Source: Methylobacteriaceae bacterium
Lineage (GTDB): Bacteria > Pseudomonadota > Alphaproteobacteria > Rhizobiales > Beijerinckiaceae
Length of the DNA stretch: 64,000 nt
Reading direction: 5' to 3'
NCBI GenBank assembly: GCA_020638195.1
Contig: JACKJC010000002.1
Coordinates: 496,001-560,000, forward strand
Part shown: positions 36,999 to 45,292 of the stretch, piece after piece
Layout of the letters: each line of letters begins with the position of its first letter
Position numbering within the stretch: position 1 is the first letter of the stretch
The notes under the pieces: model-generated
Told to the model about the DNA's origin: nothing
Databases searched by the model: none
What the model saw: only the letters and a program-made list of their open reading frames with translations
Translations under genes and position numbers: made by a program

Positions 36999-38180
36999 TT
37001 ATTCGCGATAAATCCAGTCGCTCGCCTTCGCCATGCCGTCAGGCCCGATCGCGCGCATGGTCGTGTCGCGTACGAAGGCAGCGGGCCCCGACAGGTGATA
37101 GACGAGGCCTTGCAGGCGGGAGGCGCGCTGCACCCGGTTGGCGCGCGAAACCCGCGCTTGTTGGTAAGCGTCGAGCGCCGCCGCCTCGTCGCAGGGGTGA
37201 GCAGCGAAGGCGAGGCCGAGCGCATCGGCATCTTCGATCGCCTGGGCGGCGCCCTGGGCGAGGAAGGGCGCCATGGCATGGGCTGCGTCGCCCAGAATAG
37301 CGACGCGGCCGCGGGCCCATGTCCGGACCGCCTTGCGCTCGTAGAGCGGCCAGCGCCGCCATTCCGGCGCTGCGGCGATCAGGCCGCGTATCTCCTCGCT
37401 CCAGCCCTGGAAGCGTGACGTTAGAAATGCCGCGCTGCCATGCGAAGCCCAGAAATCGGGGGCGTTGAGGTCGGTCCATTCGTCCTCGACGACCGCCACC
37501 ATGTTGAGAACGCTCGCATTGCGGAGCGGATAGTGGACGAGGTGCGCGCCGGAGCCGAGCCAGAGGCCGGAGCGTGGCGCGAGCATGGCCGCCGGGACGC
37601 TTTCAGCCGGCAACAGCGCCCGCCATGACGTCCGGCCGGAATAGCGGGGCCCGTCCGGAGCGGTCAGCGCGAGGCCTTCGCGCACGCGCGAACGCAGGCC
37701 ATCCGCGCCGATCAGCGCCGCGCCGGTCACGTCCGGACGGCCTTCGATATGGACGCGCACGTCTTGCTCGTCCGCATGCCAGCCTTCCAGGCCGCAACCG
37801 AGGCGGATTTCGATCCGGGGGGAGGCGGCGGCCGTGTCTGCCAGGGCGGTCAGGAGATCGGCACGATGGGCGACGAGATAAACCGAGCCCCAGCGCTTCT
37901 GCGATTCACCTACCGGTACGGTGGCGATCACGGCCCCGTCGCGGGCGGCGCGCAGGTCGACGGCCTCGGGCGCTGTCGCCATATCCTGCAGGCGGTCGAG
38001 CGCGCCCCATTTGGCGAGCCGTCGCGTGGCGTTGGCGGCGAGCTGCAAGCCTGCGCCGAATTCGGCGAGCGCGGGAGCGCGCTCCAGCACGATGACGTAA
38101 CGGCCGGCGGCGGCCAGCGCGAGCGCCGCCGACAGGCCACCGACGCCTGCGCCGGCGACGATGACGGGATTGTCGGCCAT
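36999..38180 (-). CDS. FAD-dependent aromatic monooxygenase (salicylate hydroxylase/UbiH type)
   Basis: 393 residues. FAD fold GxGxxG in IVAGAGVGGLSAALAL, the DG motif GADGLRSRVREGL, and the GD motif RVAILGDAAHAMAPFLAQGA. This is the class A flavoprotein hydroxylase family, which hydroxylates aromatic rings using NAD(P)H and O2. The substrate is unknown. It is followed on the same strand by three SnoaL-like genes and preceded, 13 bp upstream, by a CHCC zinc-finger gene. Confidence 0.9.
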   Translation of the reverse strand: MADNPVIVAGAGVGGLSAALALAAAGRYVIVLERAPALAEFGAGLQLAANATRRLAKWGALDRLQDMATAPEAVDLRAARDGAVIATVPVGESQKRWGSVYLVAHRADLLTALADTAAASPRIEIRLGCGLEGWHADEQDVRVHIEGRPDVTGAALIGADGLRSRVREGLALTAPDGPRYSGRTSWRALLPAESVPAAMLAPRSGLWLGSGAHLVHYPLRNASVLNMVAVVEDEWTDLNAPDFWASHGSAAFLTSRFQGWSEEIRGLIAAAPEWRRWPLYERKAVRTWARGRVAILGDAAHAMAPFLAQGAAQAIEDADALGLAFAAHPCDEAAALDAYQQARVSRANRVQRASRLQGLVYHLSGPAAFVRDTTMRAIGPDGMAKASDWIYRE

Positions 38181-38193
38181 GGCGAGAACTTTC

Positions 38194-38430
38194 TCAGGCG
38201 CCGCGGAATTCGCACTCGGCGGGGTCGGAATGGCCTTTCAGGGCGGCGTCGTAGACATACAGAGTCGAGCAATAGGGGCAGACCGTCTCGGCGCTGTCGC
38301 CCATGTCGATGAAGATGTGCGGATGATCGAAGGGGGGCAGGGCGCCGATGCACATGAACCTGTGCGCGCCGATTCTGACACGGGGCAGACCCGGCTGGTT
38401 GTGGAAGTGCGGCGTGGCGTCGTCAGCCAT
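38194..38430 (-). CDS. CHCC zinc-finger protein (NDUFS6-like)
   Basis: 78 residues. The zf-CHCC pattern is present: a Cys in RFMCIGA, a His in DHPHIF, and the pair CPYC in ETVCPYCSTLYVYD. This matches the bacterial relatives of mitochondrial complex I subunit NDUFS6, which bind zinc. Start ATG 38428-38430 fits the family length. A link to complex I assembly is inferred from family only. Confidence 0.88.
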   Translation of the reverse strand: MADDATPHFHNQPGLPRVRIGAHRFMCIGALPPFDHPHIFIDMGDSAETVCPYCSTLYVYDAALKGHSDPAECEFRGA

Positions 38431-38565
38431 GTTCGAATTCCTCTGGCGCCGGCGGCGCGTCTCGGGCGCATCGGCCGCAACCCTGCGGCGCAACGCTGCG
38501 CCTTGATATTGCATTGCGGCGATCCGTGCTAGACCCGCCGGGCAACCCGAAAAGCCCTCGCTCCC

Positions 38566-39333
38566 ATGCATTTCTTCCAGTCCGGCGCGGTCCGCCTCGC
38601 CTATATCGACGAAAGTCCGACCGCGACCGATCGTCACGAGCCCATCCTGCTGGTGCACGGCTTCGCCTCGAGCCATGCCGTGAACTGGGTGTTTCCCCTG
38701 TGGGTGAAGGCCCTGACCGGCGACGGGCGGCGCACCATCGCGCTCGACAATCGCGGCCATGGCCGGTCGACGAAGCTCTATACGCCCAACGCCTACGACA
38801 CACGGATCATGGCTGAGGACTGCCTGCATCTGCTCGATCATCTCGGGATCGAGCGCGCCGATGTCATGGGCTATTCGATGGGCGCGCGGATTTCCTCCTA
38901 TCTGACGCTTAATCACCCCGATCGCGTGAAATCGCTTGTCATCGGCGGGCTCGGCTATCACCTCGTCGATGGCGTGGGCCTGCCGGTCGGCATTGCCGAC
39001 GCGATGGAGACGGAGCGGCCGGAACTGCTGACGGATCCGCAGCAGAAAACCTTCCGCGCCTTCGCGGAGGCGACCAAGAGCGACCGCAAGGCCCTCGCCG
39101 CCTGTATTCGCGGTTCGCGCCAGGTGCTGACGCTGGCCGAAGCCGCCGCGATCCGCACGCCGACGCTGATCTGCGTCGGCACGAAGGACGATGTCGCCGG
39201 CGACGCGCACAGGCTCGCCGCCGTCATGGGCAATGCGCGGGCTGTCGACATTCCCGGCCGCGACCACAATCGAGCCGTTGGAGACAAGGTTTATCGCGAG
39301 GCGGTTCTGTCGTTTCTGGCGGAGCCGGGGTGA
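38566..39333 (+). CDS. Alpha/beta hydrolase
   Basis: 255 residues. Oxyanion-hole segment LLVHGFASSHAVNW, nucleophile elbow GYSMG with Ser104, acid in KDDVAGD and His in GRDHNRAV. This is a complete catalytic triad for an esterase/lipase-type hydrolase of unknown substrate. It diverges from the CHCC zinc-protein gene across 135 bp. ATG 38566 matches the family start. Confidence 0.9.
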   Translation: MHFFQSGAVRLAYIDESPTATDRHEPILLVHGFASSHAVNWVFPLWVKALTGDGRRTIALDNRGHGRSTKLYTPNAYDTRIMAEDCLHLLDHLGIERADVMGYSMGARISSYLTLNHPDRVKSLVIGGLGYHLVDGVGLPVGIADAMETERPELLTDPQQKTFRAFAEATKSDRKALAACIRGSRQVLTLAEAAAIRTPTLICVGTKDDVAGDAHRLAAVMGNARAVDIPGRDHNRAVGDKVYREAVLSFLAEPG

Positions 39334-39421
39334 GGGCGCGGGCGTAGGGAGTTTCCGGCGCCGGATTCTTTATCATTCGGTCGTAACTTCGATGGAATTC
39401 ATCGCGGACGACGGGGCCGGA

Positions 39422-40009
39422 ATGAAAAGTATCACTGCGGGTTCGGTCTTGTTCGCGATCACCATTGCCACGCTCACGCCTGCATTCGCGCAAACAGAGA
39501 CGATCGGGTCTCTGCGGCTCGAATACGACAACGAGAGCCTGCGGCCGAAGACGCCGGCGCAGAAAGATTTCGTCAATGAATACGCGGCGGCGCGCATAGC
39601 GCCTGGTCGCGAGGCGTTCGACGCGCTGACCCATTCCTCGTATCGCTCCTGTCCAGACACGCCCGAGCAGAGGTACTTCACCGAGAACGGAAGGCTGATC
39701 AAGAAAGACCGGATTCCGGAGGACGCGAGGATCATTTTCACACCGATCGAAGACGATGGCGCGTTGCCGTTCGCGGGACGCGAATTCCTTACCAATCCCG
39801 TCAAGACGACAGTGGTGATGGCCATCCTGTGGAAGCAAACGATCAATGCTTCGGGCGACAAGCCGATGCGGCTTGTCGTCAATTCCGTCGTCGAGAATCT
39901 AGCGGACGATTCTGGCAAGCTGCGCATCGTACGTGGATGCTTGACCGAGTTCGGGCGCAACAAGGTCGCCGATCGCATGAAGAAGAACGGCGATCAGACG
40001 AAAAAATAG
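39422..40009 (+). CDS. Secreted protein of unknown function
   Basis: 195 residues. A Sec signal peptide (about 1-23, ending TPAFA) precedes a mature domain rich in Asp/Arg/Lys. Features seen are a single Cys pair (SYRSCPD and IVRGCLTEF, possible disulfide) and a strongly basic C-terminus ending KKNGDQTKK. No family recognised. ATG 39422 was chosen because it begins the signal peptide; an earlier in-frame start would place an acidic stretch before it. Convergent with DUF1217 (48 bp gap). Confidence 0.65.
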   Translation: MKSITAGSVLFAITIATLTPAFAQTETIGSLRLEYDNESLRPKTPAQKDFVNEYAAARIAPGREAFDALTHSSYRSCPDTPEQRYFTENGRLIKKDRIPEDARIIFTPIEDDGALPFAGREFLTNPVKTTVVMAILWKQTINASGDKPMRLVVNSVVENLADDSGKLRIVRGCLTEFGRNKVADRMKKNGDQTKK

Positions 40010-40057
40010 ATCCTGCGAACCGCCCTTTCCGGGTCCCGCCTATCGCGCCTCGCGCCG

Positions 40058-40849
40058 TCAATACGCCCTATAGGCCTGCATCGCCTGCAACAGGCTTCCG
40101 CCGATCGCGCCGCCCATATCCTGCGAAGCGCCGAGCAGGATCGCGTTTGAATAGACCGAACCCGTCGCCGAGGAGGCTCCGTATTTGTAGTCGTATTGCG
40201 CAGCGAAGCGGGCGATGAAGCTTTGCAGCTTCGTCGCGTCCTGAAAGTCCGCGACCTTGATCTTCTTCGACAGCATCGCCGCCTGCCGATCGATCGGCAT
40301 GACAGCCGTCATCGGCGAAATGTCGAGCGCGGTCTGGACGACCTTCAGCAGCTTCTTGTCCGCGAGCAGGCCATAGACGCTCGTGATCGCCGGCGCCTTG
40401 CGCTGGAAATAGAGGGCGAGGCCGACGCCGCCGTTCTGCGTCGACTGATCCGTCTCCAGCGCATTTCGCGTGTACTGGTCGGTCACGGATTTCACGAGTG
40501 TCGACGAACTGGTCGTCTGCGCGCCGTTCTTCGCGAAATCGAAGGCCTTGGCGAAGGCCAGTATGTTTGGGTCGTTCAGCTTGTAAGCGAGCGTGGTCGC
40601 CGAGCCGACGCCCTGTTTCAGGACCTGCTTCATCAGTCCCTTGGCGTAGATGCGGTCGCCGAGGCCGAAGGCTTTCATCGCATAGGCGAACAGACGCTGG
40701 TTATCGACCAGCTCCTCGGCGCTTGTCGCCTTGCCGATATTGGCTTCGAAATATTTCGTCTGGATCGCGACATCGGGCGCCTTGGCGGTCACCGACTGCC
40801 AGCGCGCGGCGTCCCGCGCGATTGACAGGTAGGAGGACAGGGTGGTCAT
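40058..40849 (-). CDS. DUF1217 (flagellum-associated) protein
   Basis: 263 residues. DUF1217 features: repeated helical blocks with ELVDNQRLFAYAMKAFGLGD and IDRQAAMLSKKIKVADFQD. The family occurs in flagellar gene clusters of Hyphomicrobiales and is thought to take part in flagellar function or regulation. No other flagellar gene lies in this window, so this copy is isolated. ATG at 40847-40849. Confidence 0.82.
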   Translation of the reverse strand: MTTLSSYLSIARDAARWQSVTAKAPDVAIQTKYFEANIGKATSAEELVDNQRLFAYAMKAFGLGDRIYAKGLMKQVLKQGVGSATTLAYKLNDPNILAFAKAFDFAKNGAQTTSSSTLVKSVTDQYTRNALETDQSTQNGGVGLALYFQRKAPAITSVYGLLADKKLLKVVQTALDISPMTAVMPIDRQAAMLSKKIKVADFQDATKLQSFIARFAAQYDYKYGASSATGSVYSNAILLGASQDMGGAIGGSLLQAMQAYRAY

Positions 40850-41124
40850 GACGCGCTCCGTGAGGAAACCGATGCCGTAGCGTAATCGTATGAAACTAAA
40901 GTTATTTTCTTGTCGGACACGAAGCTTGCCAAAGGATTGACGCGCTTCGCATGACGTGAGGCGATCGGCTTTGTGTTTCGCCGCGTGAAAGTGACGGCGG
41001 CTCGGATGGATGGCGCGAACGGGCCCTTGATTAAGGATCGCCCGACCACATCTGGGAGCGTGGAAGCCAGCCGTCGCGCCATGTGCTAATGTGAGCGCCG
41101 CGCCTGCGCGCGAGGAGTTTGCAA

Positions 41125-41976
41125 ATGGCGGCGACGTACGGTCACGGCTCGGCCAAGGTTCTGGAATTCGGGCACAAGGACGCGCTGTTCGCGCGGATCC
41201 TCGCCGATGCGCAGGAGGCAGTGCGTCGCGAGCCCGATCTCGCGGGCTTTCTGTTCGCCAATGTGTTGCATCACGAGACGCTGGAGCGCGCGATCATCCA
41301 CCGCGTCGCCGCGCGCCTCGACCATCCCGATCTTGGGGCTGATGCGATCGTCCATGCCTATTCGGGCGTGATCGCGGCCGATCCCTCGATCGTCGAGGCC
41401 TTCCGCGCCGACATTCTCGCTGTCTTCGACCGCGATCCCGCCTGCACGCGGCTAATCGAGCCGCTGCTCTATTTCAAGGGCTTCCACGCCTTGCAAACGC
41501 ATCGGCTCGCGCATGCTCTGCTCAAGAGCGGCCGGCGCGACTTCGCGCTCTATCTGCAGAGCCGGGCGTCGGCCGTGTTCCAGGTGGACATCAACCCCGG
41601 CGCGAAATTCGGCAAGGGCGTGTTCCTCGACCACGCGACTGGCCTCGTCGTCGGCGAGACGGCCGTCATCGAGGACGATGTATCGATCCTGCAGGGCGTG
41701 ACGCTCGGCGGCACCGGCAAGGAGATCGGCGACCGGCATCCGAAGATCCGGCGGGGCGTGCTGATCAGCGCCGGCGCGAAGGTGCTCGGCAATATCGAGG
41801 TCGGGCACTGCGCGCGCGTGGCCGCGGGTTCCGTCGTGCTTGCTCCGGTGCCGCACAATACGACCGTCGCCGGCGTGCCGGCCAAGGTCGTCGGCACGGC
41901 GGGCTGCGCGGAACCCGGGCGCACGATGGACCAGATTCTGGCCTCCAAGGCGGCGGAAGCGAACGGCGACGCCTGA
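41125..41976 (+). CDS. cysE: Serine O-acetyltransferase
   Basis: 283 residues. Acetylates serine in cysteine biosynthesis. N-terminal helical domain (residues about 1-150), then a left-handed beta-helix of hexapeptide repeats with the active-site segment VDINPGAKFGKGVFLDHATG and LQGVTLGGTGKE, ending in AGVPAKVVG. ATG 41125 follows AGGAG by 7 bases. The DUF3126 gene follows after 90 bp, an association conserved in Hyphomicrobiales. Confidence 0.95.
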   Translation: MAATYGHGSAKVLEFGHKDALFARILADAQEAVRREPDLAGFLFANVLHHETLERAIIHRVAARLDHPDLGADAIVHAYSGVIAADPSIVEAFRADILAVFDRDPACTRLIEPLLYFKGFHALQTHRLAHALLKSGRRDFALYLQSRASAVFQVDINPGAKFGKGVFLDHATGLVVGETAVIEDDVSILQGVTLGGTGKEIGDRHPKIRRGVLISAGAKVLGNIEVGHCARVAAGSVVLAPVPHNTTVAGVPAKVVGTAGCAEPGRTMDQILASKAAEANGDA

Positions 41977-42066
41977 TCGGCGCTTGAAGCGAGCGGCCGT
42001 TTCTGGCAACCCGTGCCGTAAGGCGCGCGTTTGCGCGCCGCAGGAACGCGCGGCGGAGGTTATCAG

Positions 42067-42471
42067 GTGCACAAGGCGGAAATCGCGAAGCTTCAGGCCT
42101 TTCTGCGGCGTTCGTTCGGCAACGACGGCGTGCGCGTCGCGCCCGATCCGAAAGACCCGGAAAACGCGGCCAATGTGAGCCTCGGCGAGCGCAAGATCGC
42201 GACGATCACGCTCGACGACGAGGACGGCGACCGCTCCTTCGCCTTCGCCATGAAGATCCCGGTCGGCCGCGAAACGCTGCAGGAATATCTGCGCATGCTG
42301 TTCGAAAACGACAAGCTCAAGCTGGTCGCGCGTGCGCGGAAGACGGATTCCGTCGAACTGAATTCCGGCGAGGATTTCCTCGGCGTGATTTCCGCCGACG
42401 ACGCCAAGGGCTCGAGCTACACGCTGCAGATCGCCATTCTGGATTTCGATCTGGAAGACGACGGGGAATAG
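42067..42471 (+). CDS. DUF3126 family protein with two DUF3126 units
   Basis: 134 residues in two similar halves. The first has IAKLQAFLRRSFGNDGVRV and the second TLQEYLRMLFENDKLKLV. Each ends in a D-D-E/D..strand (DDEDGDRSFAFAMKI and DDAKGSSYTLQIAILDFDLED). The normal DUF3126 protein is about 70 residues, so this looks like an internal duplication. Function unknown. The start is GTG 42067, with GGAGG at 42055-42059 seven bases upstream. Confidence 0.85.
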   Translation: MHKAEIAKLQAFLRRSFGNDGVRVAPDPKDPENAANVSLGERKIATITLDDEDGDRSFAFAMKIPVGRETLQEYLRMLFENDKLKLVARARKTDSVELNSGEDFLGVISADDAKGSSYTLQIAILDFDLEDDGE

Positions 42472-42490
42472 CCGTCGGCGGCTCGCGCGG

Positions 42491-44068
42491 TCAGCGCACG
42501 ATTCGCAGACGGGTCGCCTGCTTGCCGATCTCCGCGAAGGCGTTGATCATGCCGGCGTAGTCGGTCACCAGGAAGAAGTGATCGTCCGCCGACGCACAGC
42601 TCTTGAGCGTGTTGTAGACAGTCGTGCCGGGTCCAGCCGCGCTGCTGACGGCGATCGTGAAAATTTCGATGTTGGTGTTGCTCTTCACGTAGTTGCAGGC
42701 GGACAGGGCTAGTGGATTCAGGCTGGCGTCGACATCGTTGATGCTGGTGTAGTTCATTCCCAGCGGGTCGCTGTCGTAGAGATAGCCGTAGGCCGAGAAA
42801 TTATCGACGGGGCCGTTGGTGGATATGGTCTTGCCGCTCAGTTTGAGCGTCGCGGGACTGAAATTGTACGGCGTCGTCGAGTTCTGCGCCGACTTGCAGC
42901 CAGAAATATTGTTGCCGGCGTAGATCGCCTCGGTCGTCTGCTCGCCGTCGGTGAGGGCGATGATGACCTTGCGTGTCGAGCCCGGCGCATCGGCGCCCGG
43001 GAACGGCGCGTTCGGCGTCAGAAGGCGCATGGCCCAGGTTACGCCCAGTCCGAACATCGTCCCGTAGTTTCCGTTGGCGGTGAGGCTGCCGATGCCGCTC
43101 TTCACGGTGGTCAGGGTCGTGGACAGGGGCTGCATCGGATAGCGGACGCAGTTGAAATTCGGTCCGGTGGTGAACGGATTCGGATCGGTGGCGACGTAGG
43201 GGGCAACCGAGGCGTAGCCGCTGGGCGTGCCATTGCTTGGAACCGTGCAGGTCGGTCCAGCTCCCGCCCCGTTCGGCTCCGGCGGATAGATATAGGCGTT
43301 CCAGCGGCCCTTCGAGCCGGCGACCGAGCCGTCGTAGGCGTTGCTGATATGCTCGGGCACGGGACGCTCGAGCACGCAGCCGGCCCATTGCGTGCCGGTG
43401 AACAACGGGTCCGTCGCGCCCGTCACATAGGCGCTGTTGGCCGTGCCGATATTGACGTTCATCGTGAACGGCACGTAACCGACCTTGACCGTGGACGGGC
43501 TCTTTACCGTTGCAGAAACCTGATCGACGAGGTTCTGGGCGGCCGCTTTCAGCGCATCGATGCGGGAGACGCCGGAGAGATCGGTGTTCAGCATGGAGCC
43601 GCTGACGTCGAGCGCCATGGCGATCTCCACGGAGGGCGAGATGCTCGGGTTCACCGCGCTTCTCAGCGTCAGGGGAACGGTCGAAAGTCCGACGATCCTC
43701 GAGAAGTTCAGCCTGATGTTCGCGGTTGTCACGCCGACGAAGGCGCCGGTCGAGTCGATGCTCAAAGCGCCGGTATAGGAGGCGACGTTGCGCAATTGCT
43801 TCAATTGCGCCTGCATCATCGTGTTGAAAGCGTCGGTTTGAGCGCTCGAGGGACTGGTCGCCCCGGGCGATCCGGGAATGCTTGCCGCCGCGAGCACCGC
43901 TGAATCCAGAGCCTGGAAGATCTTGGCGCGGGCATCGACGGATTTGGAATAGTCGATCGCCATGCCGGTGCTCAGGACGATGACGCCGAGGCCGATCGAA
44001 AACAGGATCGAAACTGCGCCGGAGTTCTCCTTGCCAAACCGGGTAAGATCCTTGACGCGCAGCACCAT
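42491..44068 (-). CDS. Tad-type pilus-assembly protein with VWA domain (TadG-like)
   Basis: 525 residues. N-terminal membrane helix (about 20-43) preceded by FGKENSGAVSILFSIG, the TadE/TadG-like start, then a von Willebrand A domain with metal site ALDVSGSM and a conserved ALTDGEQTT. The middle contains a long Pro/Gly/Ser/Thr-rich insertion (about residues 260-360). It should be exposed in the periplasm or at the surface. ATG 44068 was preferred; ATG 44155 would add 29 residues before the helix. It follows the secreted Cys-rich gene, with a 10-bp hairpin between. Confidence 0.85.
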   Translation of the reverse strand: MVLRVKDLTRFGKENSGAVSILFSIGLGVIVLSTGMAIDYSKSVDARAKIFQALDSAVLAAASIPGSPGATSPSSAQTDAFNTMMQAQLKQLRNVASYTGALSIDSTGAFVGVTTANIRLNFSRIVGLSTVPLTLRSAVNPSISPSVEIAMALDVSGSMLNTDLSGVSRIDALKAAAQNLVDQVSATVKSPSTVKVGYVPFTMNVNIGTANSAYVTGATDPLFTGTQWAGCVLERPVPEHISNAYDGSVAGSKGRWNAYIYPPEPNGAGAGPTCTVPSNGTPSGYASVAPYVATDPNPFTTGPNFNCVRYPMQPLSTTLTTVKSGIGSLTANGNYGTMFGLGVTWAMRLLTPNAPFPGADAPGSTRKVIIALTDGEQTTEAIYAGNNISGCKSAQNSTTPYNFSPATLKLSGKTISTNGPVDNFSAYGYLYDSDPLGMNYTSINDVDASLNPLALSACNYVKSNTNIEIFTIAVSSAAGPGTTVYNTLKSCASADDHFFLVTDYAGMINAFAEIGKQATRLRIVR

Positions 44069-44178
44069 CCACTCCAAGCCGATATGCTTCTCGGTAGCGC
44101 AACGAGTAACGGCAACTTCTGAACGTTCGGTTTCGGCGCGGTCGGAAAACTCCATAACCTCAGGACATTGTCTATTTT

Positions 44179-44205
44179 TGCGGCGCTTTGTGACGAAGCG
44201 CCGCA
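44179..44205. promoter_or_regulatory. Perfect 10-bp stem-loop between the secreted Cys-rich gene and the pilus gene
   Basis: TGCGGCGCTT pairs with AAGCGCCGCA around a 7-nt loop. On the transcribed (minus) strand it is followed by AAAAATAG rather than U residues, so it is not a classic terminator. It may stabilise or separate the two messages. It lies 11 bp past the stop of the 44217-44837 gene. Confidence 0.5.
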
Positions 44206-44216
44206 CGCTATCGATC

Positions 44217-44837
44217 CTACCGATTGCAGGAAGCGAGCAGTCCGTTGATGCGTGCGGCCGCGCCCTGAACGGCGGCGCGCGATTTGCCGAGGCACCAATT
44301 GTAGTGGCTCTGGTAGTTCGTATGCAGGCCCTGCGGGCCATATTGCAGGCAGCTCCTGCGCGCGGCCTCGGCGCCCAGAGCCACCATGCCTTGCGCGTAG
44401 TTCTGACAGAAGGCGGGGTCCGTGGCGCCACCGCCGCGGTTCCCGCCGCCGAACGAACCGCCCCCATTTCCGCGACCGCCAAAATTACTGCCGCCGCCGT
44501 TGAAATTGCCGGGGCCGGGATTGCCGCCGGCGCTGGCGGCGATGCAGCGGTTGCCGAGATTTCGAATGTTGCGCGCCGCGCCCTCAACCGACGTACGCGG
44601 CGTGCGCTGGCACCAGCTGTAATGCATCTGGTAATCGCCGTGCACGCCCTTGCTGTAGTCGAGGCAGGACGGCTTGCGCGCGAGAATTCCATCGACGAAC
44701 TGTTTCGTGGAGAACGCGTATCGATTGCAGAAAGCTGCGTCGCCTGGCGTCGTATCCGGATCGTTGGGCATGGCGTCTGCCGTGGACGCGAAACCAAGCG
44801 TGGCCATGAGCGCGACGGCCGCATAAAAACGCTTCAT
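44217..44837 (-). CDS. Secreted Cys-rich protein with two repeats joined by a Gly-rich linker
   Basis: 206 residues: a Sec signal peptide (about 1-22, ending ADA), then two similar blocks of about 65 residues. Block 1 has AFCNRYA, SCLDY, HGDYQMHYSWC and VEGAARNIRNLGNRC. Block 2 has AFCQNYA, SCLQY, HTNYQSHYNWC and VQGAAARINGLLASC. Each has four equivalent cysteines, so two disulfides per block are likely. The blocks are joined by an about 40-residue Gly/Asn linker (NGGGSNFGGRGNGGGS). I do not recognise the domain. It lies upstream of the TadG-like gene on the same strand. Confidence 0.8.
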   Translation of the reverse strand: MKRFYAAVALMATLGFASTADAMPNDPDTTPGDAAFCNRYAFSTKQFVDGILARKPSCLDYSKGVHGDYQMHYSWCQRTPRTSVEGAARNIRNLGNRCIAASAGGNPGPGNFNGGGSNFGGRGNGGGSFGGGNRGGGATDPAFCQNYAQGMVALGAEAARRSCLQYGPQGLHTNYQSHYNWCLGKSRAAVQGAAARINGLLASCNR

Positions 44838-44965
44838 TCTTTGCCCCTCAGCCCTCTCACATCCTGCCGGACGTCGAACCGCAATGGTCCGTTGCGCGTG
44901 CAATGTTAGGAGGCCCGAGAATTGGTGGCCAGCGGCATTTTTCGGCAGTTTTCCAGTAGCATGCC

Positions 44966-45292
44966 ATGCGCGCGGCCACATGGGCGTTTGCGCGAGCCTC
45001 CATGGAAGCGCTGAGCGCCAAACCCCGGGAGCCGCCGCGTCGGTACAAAGGGGCGCCGGCGCAGAACTACATCACCGGCGACTTTCGTTCCGGCCCTGCG
45101 ATTTGCGACGACCCGATCAAACGGCGCGTGAACGCCTGCAAGTATCGTGGCCGCCGGCCTGCGACCGGCTTACCGCGCCCGCATGGTCTGCGTCAGCGCG
45201 CGGGCGCCGGGCGCGAGCTGCTCCCAGCGCGCAAGGAGAGGTCGGCCGAATCGGATCGAAATATCCAGCCCGCCTTCGCGGAAGACCGCTAG
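44966..45292 (+). other. Intergenic region with a coding-like segment, status uncertain
   Basis: The 332-bp gap at 44838-45169 has no recognised gene. An open frame (108 codons) contains AQNYITGDFRSGPAICDDPI, whose codons (45061-45150 region) mostly end in G or C, as real genes here do. It has no ribosome-binding site, its tail overlaps the convergent gene at 45170 by 123 bp, and I recognise no family. It may be a small gene, a gene remnant or chance. Confidence 0.25.

Noticed and set aside
44857..45048. 63-codon minus-strand open frame in the 44838-45169 gap
   Set aside because: No ribosome-binding site and no recognisable residues; it overlaps the better-supported but still uncertain plus-strand stretch.
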